From positions 1 to 63,981 of the forward strand of contig ONJY01000011.1 in NCBI GenBank assembly GCA_900318275.1: a stretch of 63,981 nt of DNA, given 5' to 3'. Position numbers and translations under genes: made by a program. Of this stretch, positions 54,395 to 63,877 are shown piece after piece (within the stretch, counting starts at the first letter, position 1; the number at the start of each line of letters is the position of its first letter). Under the pieces are notes generated by a model. The model did no database searches and was not told the origin of the DNA. It saw only the letters and a program-made list of their open reading frames with translations. The DNA is from an uncultured Bacteroidales bacterium. Its GTDB lineage: Bacteria > Bacteroidota > Bacteroidia > Bacteroidales > P3.

Positions 54395-54506
54395 AGTTTT
54401 TTTATTTTTAATTTTACGTTTTGGGTTAACTGAATATGCACGAAAACAAACTTTGCGGCCTTTTTTTACCACTTTTCAAGTCCTTCAACACATGCCGCTC
54501 CGGTAT

Positions 54507-54587
54507 CTACAACACCACATAAACATCTCTTCTCTTGATGTTTAAGAAGAGCTTATGCAGCGTCATATTGGGGTTGTACTTCGTCAT
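54507..54587 (-). CDS. Possible 26-codon leader ORF upstream of tnaA
   Basis: On the minus strand an ATG at 54587 opens a 26-codon frame, MTKYNPNMTLHKLFLNIKRR followed by DVYVVL and TAG at 54507. It starts about ten bases after the predicted -7 box. E. coli tnaC has a key Trp and a Pro before the stop; neither is present here, so a TnaC-like mechanism is not supported. It may be chance. Confidence 0.25.
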   Translation of the reverse strand: MTKYNPNMTLHKLFLNIKRRDVYVVL

Positions 54588-54597
54588 ATCCAAAGCG

Positions 54598-54625
54598 CAA
54601 AGATACGAATATTTTTAAAATACAA
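54598..54625 (-). promoter_or_regulatory. Promoter of tnaA operon
   Basis: Read on the minus strand: TTG at 54625-54623 and TATCTTTG at 54605-54598, 17 bases apart. This leaves a leader of about 195 bases before tnaA. Confidence 0.6.
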
Positions 54626-54883
54626 GAAAAAAAGTTTCGCATACACGCACAAAAAAGATCCCCAGCGGTCCTTCGGCAATCCTTCGGCAATCCTTCGGCG
54701 ATCTTTCGGCGATCCTTCGGCATTTCTTCAGTAGTTCTTCAGTGTTCTACTGAAGAACTGCCATACCGGAACGCTACTGGTGCGCCGCCGCACCTAAACC
54801 CGTCCTAAACCCGTCCTAAACCGCATCAAACCGCCCACAACCAAGACAAAGATTTTTGACCCACGACACAATAATCCACGCCC
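54626..54883. repeat. Repeat-rich gap: 11-bp array, hairpin and decamer array
   Basis: Five 11-bp units of TCCTTCGGCAA type lie at 54669-54722. A hairpin at 54724-54769 has an 11-bp perfect stem AGTTCTTCAGT/ACTGAAGAACT, then GCCATACCGG. A CCTAAACCCGT array lies at 54793-54834. The hairpin recurs in the same orientation at 63621-63667. No clear promoter for the following gene was seen. Confidence 0.85.
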
Positions 54884-57800
54884 ATGCGCGTTGTATTTGC
54901 TGTTATGCTGAAAAAGGCGCTCATATTGACGGCCTTCCTGCTGACGGCAGTCCTCGCTGCGGCACAGACACCATGCGACTCGCTAACGGTGCCTATGCAC
55001 GAGGACTTCGACAGCTACGGCAACGGCGTGGAGGCGCTGCCAGCCTGCTGGGTGGCACAGCGCAACTACGACATGGGCTACCCGCCCCACCTTTCGCCAC
55101 AGCCCGCCCGCAGCGGCACGGCCTCGCTGGCGCTCTACCCAGGCACCATCGCCGAGAGCCACTACAGCATAGCCATCGCCCCGCCGTTGGCGGGCCTGAC
55201 CTCCTTCGACGGACTCTTCCTGCGCTTCTACCTCTACTCCACCTCAACGGCGGCACGCCTCGTCGTGGGCTTCTGCGCCGACACCGGCCGCTACACACGG
55301 GCCTTCGAGCCCATCGACACCCTGCACGTCGACCAAGGCTCACGCTGGCAAGAGATGCTCATCGACCTGTCGGCCTACGGCGGCGACGGACGACGGCTGG
55401 CATTCCGCATGGAACGCGGCCTCCAACCCGACGCCACAGGGGTCTTCATCGACGACGTGCGCATAGGCAGCTGCGGCACCACCGTGCCTACGGTCTCCCA
55501 TGTGGGCAGCACACAACTGACGCTGCACTTCGAACCGTTCGGCAACGGCTTGGTGGAGGTGACCTACGACGGCGACACCGTGAGCCCCGCCGTGTCGCCC
55601 CTGACGCTCACCGGCCTCACCCCCGACCGCCTCTACACCTTCGAGGTGGGCTGCTCGGGGGGCGAGAAACAGAGCGTAAGCGTGCGCACCATGGAGAGCG
55701 CTGCCATGGAACTGGCTTACTACGAGAACTTTGACGCCACCGACAGCGTGGTACCGCGCCACTGGCGCCGACCGACGGCCAACAAGCCGCAGGTGGTCGG
55801 CGGCATGCTGCGCATGATGCCCGCAGCCGACGACAGCTGCATGGCTGTGATGCCCCTGCCGGCTTGGGCGGCGCTGTCCGACCTCACCCTCGCGCTGCGC
55901 TACAACGCCACAGGCACGGCACGCCTCGTGGTGGGTGCTGTGGAGTTCCCCGAGGAGGCCGCCACATTCATAGCCATAGATACCCTGCAACCGTCAGCCA
56001 CCCAGCCCGTTGTGCTGCCGCTGCACAACTACGCGGGCGTTGCCGCCTACCCCGCCCTGCTGGCCGTGGGCAGCGGCACGGTGACGGTGGACGAGCTGCG
56101 ACTGGCACGCTGCCTGCTCAGCGGACAACGCGTATACAACATCACCGAGAGCGAGGCCACGCTGGCATGGGACACCCTGTTGATGGCCGACGCCGCCGCG
56201 GTACTGGTGGAATACGGCCCGGAGGGATTCACCCACGGCACAGGGACGCTCGTCACGGCGACCCAATGCCCGCTGACGCTCACCGGCCTGCCGAGCAACA
56301 GTCCCATAGACCTGTACGTATGGCCTTCGTGCGGCGATGCACCTGCGCCATGCGACCACCTCGGCTTCAGCACCTTCGCACATGCCGTAGTGCCGCCCTA
56401 CTGCGAAGGTTTCGAGGGCAACGGCACCATGCCCATGGGATGGGTGGCCAACAGCGGCGCCACGATAGGGTCCGACTCCTACCAAGGCAGCCGCGCCCTG
56501 ATGCTCGCGGCCGGCGGCACAGCCACCATGCCCCTGCTGGACGACGCCACACCCGACACCTGTTACCTTGAATTCTACGCCATTGGCAATGGCCGTCTCG
56601 TCGTGGGACGACGCGCCACTCCCTACGAACCGGTGACACCTACCGACACCGTCTACGGCAACGGCACCTGGCAACGCTATGTGGTGCCCGTCGTCGACGC
56701 CGCGGGCATCTGTCTGTCGTTCACCGCTTCGGCGGCATGGAGCATCGACATGCTGAGTCTGCGCACAACGGTCATAAACTCCGCTGCCGTCAGCGCCATC
56801 AGCCAGACCTCGGCACATGTGGCGTGGACCTTCCTCGACGGCGAAAGCGCCATGGTGGAATATGCTTTGCTGACGGGCAACACCAGCGACTTCAGCGCAG
56901 GTAACGGCACCGTGCTTCAGGCCGACAGCTGCCTGACCCTCACGGGCTTACAGCCCGCCTCACGCTATGCCGTGCACGTATCTCCTCTCGACGGTGGCGA
57001 CATTGCTGCGTGCAGCCATATCACCTTGACGTTCACCACCTTGACACCACCACTTGAAGTGCCTTTCTGTCAAGACTTCGACGCACTAGCTGCTGGCTCC
57101 TACCCCGATGGATGGAGACGGCTGTCACAGGTGGGCACCTATCCTATCGTCAGCAGCCAGCGCAACCTTTCGGGTGGCCGCTCGCTGCTCTTCACGGCGC
57201 AGGCGGGCAAACCCACGGTGGCCATCCTGCCCGATGCCGACAGCTGCCTGCCAGCACGCACAGTAGCCTTCTGGGTCAACAGCACGACGGGCCACACCGC
57301 AGCACGGATGCTGACGGGTTACATCACCGACGTCACCAACGCTGGCACTTTCGTGGCTGTCGACACCATGACCTTCAGTCAGGCCGACAGCTGGCAGCAC
57401 CACATTGCACACCTCGACAGTCTGCCGGGCCATCTGGCGCTGATGCTCGTCACCGACGGCACCACGGCGACGGCTTACCTTGAGAATATCTGTGTGGAGC
57501 CCTGCATAGCCTATAACATAAGGGTCGGCGACCTCGACAGCACCTCCGCCACGGTCTACTGGGATGCCACCGACAGTCTCGAACTGCTCTGCCGATACAA
57601 CGTCAGCGGCCAGCAGCATATCGACACTCTGCGCTCGTCGCCAGCCACCATCACGGGACTTGACGGCGACAACACCTATACGCTGAACTTCGAAGCCCTC
57701 TGTGCCTGCGGCACCTCGGGGGCGGCATACTACAGAGGCTATGGCTCCACGGGCAACACAAACAACAACGGCCGTACGTCGGTGACCATAAACACGAGGC

Positions 57801-60800
57801 CACCGCTCTATGACGCGCCTTATTGCATCAATTTTGACAGCTACCTCACCGGCTGGACGCCATATCATTGGCGCATGCGTGGCGGTGGCGCCGTTACCGA
57901 CCGTAACCTCTACCGCGGCAGCCACAGCCTGCAGCTCACGGGCGGTACACCCGTCTCGCTGCCACCCATCAGCGATGTCTCGGGCACAGTGATGAACTTC
58001 TACCTCTACGGCATGCACGAGAGTCTGCTGAGCGACACCGCCATAGTGGTGGGTGTGATGACCGACCCCGACTCGCTCAACACCTTCACGGCGGTAGACA
58101 CCTTGCGTCTGACGGCCTTGGGCCGCTGGCAGCATCTGGTGGCTGATATGGCCGGGTACGGTGGCGAAGGACGTTATATCACCCTGCGTACGCCGACGGG
58201 CAGCGGCACACTCTACCTCGACGAGATGAGTGTAACCTCCTGCGCCATAGGCGAGGCAGCGACGACGGCGACAGGGAACGTGACGTGGCGGTCGTGGCAC
58301 GGTGTCGACAGCGTGCTCATAGAGTATGGGCTGGCGGGCTTCACCCCCGGCGACGGCAGCGGTCAAACCGACACGGCGCGCATCGGCGGCAGCGACGGCA
58401 TGCACACGCACCCCCTCACGGGTCTCGTCGAGGGCAACAACTACGACATATACCTCACACCTTTCTGCGGCTCCTCCGCCACCTGCCAGCGCCTGATGAC
58501 GACAATAACGGCAGCCACAGCGACGCCTTATTGCGAAGATATGGAGGCGGCGCTTCCGGCAGGCATCCCCTTCGGCTGGGCCGTGGGACGCAGCAATAAT
58601 GGCACACCTGTGATGGCGACCTTCGGCGGCAGCCAGACACTACACCTACATAGCACCGCAGGCAACGCACCGATAGCCGTAATGCCGTTGCTGGCGGTAA
58701 CTGACATAGAGACTCACCAGCTAACCCTGCAGCTTCGCACCAGCAACCACAACCGTGCCCGCCTCGTGGTTGGACAGATGGCGACTCCTACCGACCCCAA
58801 CACATTCACGCCACACGACACGCTGGCAGTCACAGCCACAGGGCAGTGGCAGACGCTGCAACTACCGCTTACTCGCTTCAGTGGTACCGACAATATAGCC
58901 TTCATGGCTATGGCTACGACGCAAAGCGTGGACCTCTGGATGGACGACCTCTCGGTGACGCGCGGCCTGGCACCCACAGTGGCTGTGGTGTCGGCACGCA
59001 GCGTGCTGCTGACAAACAGCGATACCGACTATTACATCGACTATGCGCCTGTGGGCACAGCTGCCGGACAAGGCACCGCGCTTCATATCACCACAGCGTC
59101 GCAGCTCATCGGCGGCCTGCAGCCGGAACAGAGCTACCGCTTCTACAGCAGCCACGACGGCACAGTTACATGCCTGGCGCCGACGGTGGTGACCATGCCG
59201 TCGGAGGAGAGCCTCCCCTACTGCCACCGTCGCGACACCGTGAGCAGCCTCATGCTGCCCGAGGTGGCCATTGACAGCCTGTGGCGCCTGCACCTCTACT
59301 TCCGCCTGCGTGGCGGCACGGCGGTAGCCGTGGGCGTGCTCTCGCAGCGCGGCGAATGGGACAGCTTCACGCCCATCGACACCGTAGAGGCACCGGCAGG
59401 CAGCTGGGGAGACATGCACGTAAGTCTGGCATCCTACGGCGGCGAAGGACGCTTCGTGGCACTGCGCACCGTTGGAGGCGGCAACGCCATCATCGACGGC
59501 CTCACGGTGTCGCCCTGCGAGCTACCAACGGTGTCGCTGACGCCCGACAACAGTGCCATGATAGAGGGTACAGGTGTTGTGGAATACGGTCCTGCAGGCT
59601 TCTCGCAAGGCACCGGCACCATGGTGGCAACGCCGGCGACGGTGACCCTCGCCAACAACACCACCTACGACTTCTACCGGCTCTGCGACAGCACCACTGC
59701 CACCTGTGCGGCACCGCAGCAGTTGACGACGGCCATTGACCGCTGTCCGCTGCCCGACAGCCTGACGGTGGCACAGCCCGGCAACGGCCGTGTGGAGCTG
59801 AGCTGGGATGCTTCCTACGGCAGTTTCTGGATAGAATACATGTATGCCGGCAGCGCAGCCGGCAGCGGCACTACAACGCACGTCACAGCACCGCCGCTGG
59901 CGTTGATACTGGACCCTGACACCGTCTACGACATCTATGTGCGCTGCGACTCGGCAGAGCTCACCGACCGCGCACCGCAGCGCGTGGCCACACTGGCTTC
60001 GTCGGCACCGCTGCCCTACTGCGAAGGCTTCGAAGAGCCTCTGGCAGGATGGCGCGTGCTGACCGACCGCAGCGGCAACTACGCCAGCATCACCACGGGC
60101 AGTGCCCACGGCGGTACGGCAAGCCTCAAAGTGAGCAACTACTTGGGGACCACCTACCTGGTGCCGCCACAGCCCGACGTCGACAGCTTGCGGCGTCTGG
60201 CGGTGACATTCTATGCACGCTTCACGGGCAGCAACGGCCACAGCCTCACCCTCGGCACCATGAGCGACGCCGGCAACCCGCAGAGCTTCGACTCGCTGGC
60301 CTCGTTCACCTCGCTACAAGGGTCCTACCATCGCTGCTTCTTCGACCTCGCCAACTACTACGGCAACGGCCACTTCATAGCGCTGCGCTTCAAGGATGAC
60401 GACATTGCCTATATCGATGACCTGCAGGTGACCACCTGCGCCGCCTACGGTTTCCGCATGACGGAAATGGAGGCCGACCACGTGACCATAGAGTGGCAGC
60501 AGACGGGCACGCCGACGGTGAGCATCAGCTACCGCCCCATCGGCGACACCACGCTGACGACGGTGCACGCCACCACGTCACCCTGCCGCATCGACGGCCT
60601 CCTGCCGCTGACCAACTACGTGATATACACCACCCACAGCTGCGCCGAGAGCTGCGACAGCACGGCGGCGATGCCCATAGACACCTTCTACACCTTCACG
60701 CCGCAGGGCGGCACAGGCTGCATAGACTATACCGACCTGCATGCCGCCTACGTGACCTGCAGCTACGGCAGCTTCAGCAACCCCACAGCCGACGTCGGGG

Positions 60801-63481
60801 CGGTCGACAACGGCTACCTCAGCGCCAACAGCCGCCACACGGTACACTTCGACACCACCGAGCGCGACGCCCGCACCGGCGGTCTGCTGCGCACCATACC
60901 GCAGGGCGAGAAGGCCTCGGTGCGTCTCGGCAACTGGAACAGCGGCGGCAACGCCGCTCCCGAAGCCGAAAGCATCACCTACGGCATGAACGTAGACGCC
61001 GACGACGCCGACCTGCTGGTGCTGCGCTATGCCGCCGTACTCCAAGACCCTGAGCACTCGCCGTCGCTGCAGCCTCGCTTCCGTCTGGAGATACTCAACC
61101 AGTACGGCCAGCCCATAGACTCCTGCTCGGTGGCCGACTTCATAGCCAACGCCGCCCTCGGCTGGAACCAGGCCCCCAACGAGGTGCTGTGGAAAGACTG
61201 GACCACCGTGGGTATAGACCTCACACCCTACAACGGCCAGACCATCTTCGTGCGCCTCACCACACGCGACTGCGGCGAGGGCAGCCACTTCGGCTACGCC
61301 TACTTCACCCTGCGCTGCGGCTCACGACGCATGCAGACCGAGGGGTGCAGCACGGTGCCCAACAACCGCTTCACGGTGCCCACAGGCTTCTCCTACCGCT
61401 GGTACACATCGGCCGACACCACAGCCACCATCTCCGACTCAGCCAGCATCTGGGTGCGCAGCGACAACAGCATCACCTACTTCTGCCAGCTCTCGTTCAT
61501 CGACAACCCACAGTGCCACTTCACCATGAGCGCCTTCGCCGGCGCACGCTACCCCTTGGCGCTCTTCGACACAACACTCACGGTTGAAAACTGCCAGTTC
61601 GACCTGCAGCTCACCAACCGCAGCACCATCAGCGGCGACGGCGTGACGCCGCTGGGTACCGGCGAGCCCGTGGAGACCTTCCGCTGGCTGCTGCCCGACA
61701 GCACCGAGAGCTCGGCGACGGCTCCCAGCGTGCACCTCGCCGACACCGGCGACGTGCTCATCACCCTCATAGCAGGCATCGCCAACAACCAATGCATAGA
61801 CACCCTGCGGCGCACCATCAACGTGCAACGCCCCTACCCCGCCACCGCCATCGACGGCCGCAACGACCGTTGCCGCAACGACGGCACAGACACCCTGCGG
61901 GTACTCAACGCCACCTCCTACGGATGGCTGGACGGCGCCTTCGGAAGGGCGGCGACGATAGACAGCAACGACGTGATACTGACAGGCTTCACCTCGGCCG
62001 ACACCACCCTGACGTGCTTCACCGTCGACTCCAACGGCTGCCGCGATACCCTGCGGCACACCGTCAGCGTGCACCCCACCTACTACCGCCACTACAGCGA
62101 CTCCGTATGCTCGTCGGACCTCACCTACGCGTGGCTCGACACCACAGTAGGCTTCACTTCCAGCCAGTCGGACATCACCGCCAACCTCTACCGCCACACA
62201 CAGCACGGCTGCGACAGCACCATGACCCTGAGCCTGCACCTGTGGCCTTCCTACTACCACCAGCCCGTCGACTCCATCTGCGACGACGCATCACGCCCCT
62301 TCTTCGACACCGTGCTCAACACCACAGGCCACTACACCCACCACGACACCACGACGTTGGGGTGCGACAGCGTGGTCACCCTCGCACTCACCGTCATGCC
62401 TAGACGCTTCACCACCGACCGGCAGGAGGTCTGCGACTCGCTGCGTTGGATAGACGGTACACTCTACACCGCCGACACCACAGGCGTCGACGACACCCTG
62501 CACACCACCTTCGGCTGCGACAGCATCGTGACGCTCAACCTCACGGTAAACAGCTCATACTATAATATATACTACGACACCTTCTGCGCCACCTCACTCT
62601 ACTTCTTCCGAGGCAACGTCTACACCCAGAGCGGCATCTATGCCGACACGCTGCAGACGATACGCGGCTGCGACAGCGTGCTGGCCGTGGGGCTGACACG
62701 CCTCGAGGTGCCGCAGCTCGGCGTGGACACTATATACCATTGCGACGCCCTGAGCTACAGCCTCGTGGCGCACTCGTCGGTACCCTACCTGCTGTGGACA
62801 GCCGACACCAACGACACGCTGCTCGACAGCCAGCGCCATAGCGGCACGCTGACCGTAGCGCCCACAACGACAACAACCTATACCCTATTCACCGACTACG
62901 CCGACAGGCCCATGTGCCCGGCAAGCACACAGGTGACCCTCAACCCTCTCACGCGCCCGACGGCAAAGATGCACGTGACGCCGGCACAGCTGACGCCGCA
63001 GAGCCTAACCTTCGAGGCAAGGGACATCAGCCCAGCTGGTTACGCATCGCGTGCGTGGTTTATCGACAGCGTCGAGCAGCCCACCAGAGCCTACACTCTC
63101 TACGGCGAGGCGACGGACGAGGCCGACACCGTGGAGGTGTGGCTCGTCGTCTATGATGGCCATTGCAGCGACACCGCCATAGCCCTGCTGCCCATACGGC
63201 GCAGCGACCTCATCATGCCCAACGCCTTCATGCCGGGCGTAGAGGGCAACGAGCGCTTCACGGTGGCCGGACTCAACATATCGGGCTATGAGATAAGCAT
63301 CTACGACCGACGCGGCATGATGGTGTACCACAGCGAGGACATCGGCCAAGGGTGGGACGGACGCAACATGCGCGGCGAACCCTGCCCCCCAGGCAACTAC
63401 ATCTACCACCTGCGCTACTCCACCACCTACCGGCCGTCGTCCTACCAGAAGGTCATAGGCTCCGTGCTCCTCATCCGTTAG
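54884..63481 (+). CDS. Giant secreted modular protein with T9SS type B sorting domain
   Basis: 2865 residues; the start at 54884 or, more naturally, the ATG at 54905, whose product begins MLKKALILTAFLLTAVLAAA, a good signal peptide. The body has repeated modules of about 200-270 residues, six of them opening with PYC/PFC (near residues 504, 726, 979, 1215, 1445 and 1710), each a jelly-roll-like domain (VAVGVLSQRG, GGEGRFVALRT) followed by a fibronectin-III-like strand set. Later, around 2440-2600, come short repeats with GCDS. The last 85 or so residues (LIMPNAFMPGVEGNERF, then YDRRGMMVYHSEDIGQGWDG and PPGNYIYHLRY) form the gliding-motility/type B CTD that directs export by the type IX system. 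Probably a cell-surface or secreted adhesin-like protein; no catalytic site recognised. Confidence 0.9.
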   Translation: MRVVFAVMLKKALILTAFLLTAVLAAAQTPCDSLTVPMHEDFDSYGNGVEALPACWVAQRNYDMGYPPHLSPQPARSGTASLALYPGTIAESHYSIAIAPPLAGLTSFDGLFLRFYLYSTSTAARLVVGFCADTGRYTRAFEPIDTLHVDQGSRWQEMLIDLSAYGGDGRRLAFRMERGLQPDATGVFIDDVRIGSCGTTVPTVSHVGSTQLTLHFEPFGNGLVEVTYDGDTVSPAVSPLTLTGLTPDRLYTFEVGCSGGEKQSVSVRTMESAAMELAYYENFDATDSVVPRHWRRPTANKPQVVGGMLRMMPAADDSCMAVMPLPAWAALSDLTLALRYNATGTARLVVGAVEFPEEAATFIAIDTLQPSATQPVVLPLHNYAGVAAYPALLAVGSGTVTVDELRLARCLLSGQRVYNITESEATLAWDTLLMADAAAVLVEYGPEGFTHGTGTLVTATQCPLTLTGLPSNSPIDLYVWPSCGDAPAPCDHLGFSTFAHAVVPPYCEGFEGNGTMPMGWVANSGATIGSDSYQGSRALMLAAGGTATMPLLDDATPDTCYLEFYAIGNGRLVVGRRATPYEPVTPTDTVYGNGTWQRYVVPVVDAAGICLSFTASAAWSIDMLSLRTTVINSAAVSAISQTSAHVAWTFLDGESAMVEYALLTGNTSDFSAGNGTVLQADSCLTLTGLQPASRYAVHVSPLDGGDIAACSHITLTFTTLTPPLEVPFCQDFDALAAGSYPDGWRRLSQVGTYPIVSSQRNLSGGRSLLFTAQAGKPTVAILPDADSCLPARTVAFWVNSTTGHTAARMLTGYITDVTNAGTFVAVDTMTFSQADSWQHHIAHLDSLPGHLALMLVTDGTTATAYLENICVEPCIAYNIRVGDLDSTSATVYWDATDSLELLCRYNVSGQQHIDTLRSSPATITGLDGDNTYTLNFEALCACGTSGAAYYRGYGSTGNTNNNGRTSVTINTRPPLYDAPYCINFDSYLTGWTPYHWRMRGGGAVTDRNLYRGSHSLQLTGGTPVSLPPISDVSGTVMNFYLYGMHESLLSDTAIVVGVMTDPDSLNTFTAVDTLRLTALGRWQHLVADMAGYGGEGRYITLRTPTGSGTLYLDEMSVTSCAIGEAATTATGNVTWRSWHGVDSVLIEYGLAGFTPGDGSGQTDTARIGGSDGMHTHPLTGLVEGNNYDIYLTPFCGSSATCQRLMTTITAATATPYCEDMEAALPAGIPFGWAVGRSNNGTPVMATFGGSQTLHLHSTAGNAPIAVMPLLAVTDIETHQLTLQLRTSNHNRARLVVGQMATPTDPNTFTPHDTLAVTATGQWQTLQLPLTRFSGTDNIAFMAMATTQSVDLWMDDLSVTRGLAPTVAVVSARSVLLTNSDTDYYIDYAPVGTAAGQGTALHITTASQLIGGLQPEQSYRFYSSHDGTVTCLAPTVVTMPSEESLPYCHRRDTVSSLMLPEVAIDSLWRLHLYFRLRGGTAVAVGVLSQRGEWDSFTPIDTVEAPAGSWGDMHVSLASYGGEGRFVALRTVGGGNAIIDGLTVSPCELPTVSLTPDNSAMIEGTGVVEYGPAGFSQGTGTMVATPATVTLANNTTYDFYRLCDSTTATCAAPQQLTTAIDRCPLPDSLTVAQPGNGRVELSWDASYGSFWIEYMYAGSAAGSGTTTHVTAPPLALILDPDTVYDIYVRCDSAELTDRAPQRVATLASSAPLPYCEGFEEPLAGWRVLTDRSGNYASITTGSAHGGTASLKVSNYLGTTYLVPPQPDVDSLRRLAVTFYARFTGSNGHSLTLGTMSDAGNPQSFDSLASFTSLQGSYHRCFFDLANYYGNGHFIALRFKDDDIAYIDDLQVTTCAAYGFRMTEMEADHVTIEWQQTGTPTVSISYRPIGDTTLTTVHATTSPCRIDGLLPLTNYVIYTTHSCAESCDSTAAMPIDTFYTFTPQGGTGCIDYTDLHAAYVTCSYGSFSNPTADVGAVDNGYLSANSRHTVHFDTTERDARTGGLLRTIPQGEKASVRLGNWNSGGNAAPEAESITYGMNVDADDADLLVLRYAAVLQDPEHSPSLQPRFRLEILNQYGQPIDSCSVADFIANAALGWNQAPNEVLWKDWTTVGIDLTPYNGQTIFVRLTTRDCGEGSHFGYAYFTLRCGSRRMQTEGCSTVPNNRFTVPTGFSYRWYTSADTTATISDSASIWVRSDNSITYFCQLSFIDNPQCHFTMSAFAGARYPLALFDTTLTVENCQFDLQLTNRSTISGDGVTPLGTGEPVETFRWLLPDSTESSATAPSVHLADTGDVLITLIAGIANNQCIDTLRRTINVQRPYPATAIDGRNDRCRNDGTDTLRVLNATSYGWLDGAFGRAATIDSNDVILTGFTSADTTLTCFTVDSNGCRDTLRHTVSVHPTYYRHYSDSVCSSDLTYAWLDTTVGFTSSQSDITANLYRHTQHGCDSTMTLSLHLWPSYYHQPVDSICDDASRPFFDTVLNTTGHYTHHDTTTLGCDSVVTLALTVMPRRFTTDRQEVCDSLRWIDGTLYTADTTGVDDTLHTTFGCDSIVTLNLTVNSSYYNIYYDTFCATSLYFFRGNVYTQSGIYADTLQTIRGCDSVLAVGLTRLEVPQLGVDTIYHCDALSYSLVAHSSVPYLLWTADTNDTLLDSQRHSGTLTVAPTTTTTYTLFTDYADRPMCPASTQVTLNPLTRPTAKMHVTPAQLTPQSLTFEARDISPAGYASRAWFIDSVEQPTRAYTLYGEATDEADTVEVWLVVYDGHCSDTAIALLPIRRSDLIMPNAFMPGVEGNERFTVAGLNISGYEISIYDRRGMMVYHSEDIGQGWDGRNMRGEPCPPGNYIYHLRYSTTYRPSSYQKVIGSVLLIR

Positions 63482-63620
63482 CCTTATTTCATTGGACATT
63501 ATGCGGCACCGCACCACACGGGCGCCCCTTCGCCCTCTTCATGCCTTCTTCATGCCGTTTACTAGCCGTTTAGTAGCCGTTCAGCCGTTTGTCCGGAGCC
63601 TCTTCGGAGTCCCTATGTCA

Positions 63621-63667
63621 GTTCTTCAGTAGTTCTTCAGTATAACACTGAAGAACTGCCATACCGG
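63621..63667. repeat. Hairpin repeat (second copy)
   Basis: Stem AGTTCTTCAGT/ACTGAAGAACT with loop ATAAC, preceded by an extra GTTCTTCAGT and followed by GCCATACCGG. The first copy at 54724-54769 has the loop GTTCT. Everything outside the loop matches except the first base. Confidence 0.9.
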
Positions 63668-63727
63668 CTCCGTAGGAACTCCGAGGAGAAAAGGAGGCGG
63701 CGAGAGAAGGGGAAATAAATAACTTTT

Positions 63728-63759
63728 TTGTGCCATGTTTGAAAAAAAGTGTATATTTG
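63728..63759 (+). promoter_or_regulatory. Promoter of the last, partial gene
   Basis: TTG at 63728-63730 and TATATTTG at 63752-63759, 21 bases apart, fit the Bacteroidota pattern, with a leader of about 110-140 bases before the candidate starts. Confidence 0.55.
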
Positions 63760-63877
63760 CATTTTTCTCATAGCGCGCTCGAACGTATAAAAAATTAAAT
63801 AACAACTACGTGCGCGAAATGCGAATATATAAAATATCATCCACAAGGGAGAACATTATATTAAGGCAATCGTAAAA

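Larger units (their letters stand above)
63482..63877. other. Intergenic gap with word array and repeat hairpin
   Basis: A CCGTTTACTAGCCGTTTAG-type array lies at 63553-63590. A hairpin at 63621-63667 is identical outside its loop to the one at 54724-54769. A GGAGCCTCTTCGGAGTCC region and an imperfect inverted match GGCTCCGTAGGAACTCCG surround it. A promoter and the leader of the next gene fill the rest. Confidence 0.85.

Noticed and set aside
53048-54433. 461-codon frame opposite tnaA
   Set aside because: Shadow of tnaA; a Val/Gly/His-rich product without motifs.
54884-55734. Alternate-frame ORF at the start of the giant gene
   Set aside because: The Arg/His/Pro-rich product is a frame shadow; the main frame has a signal peptide and domain repeats.
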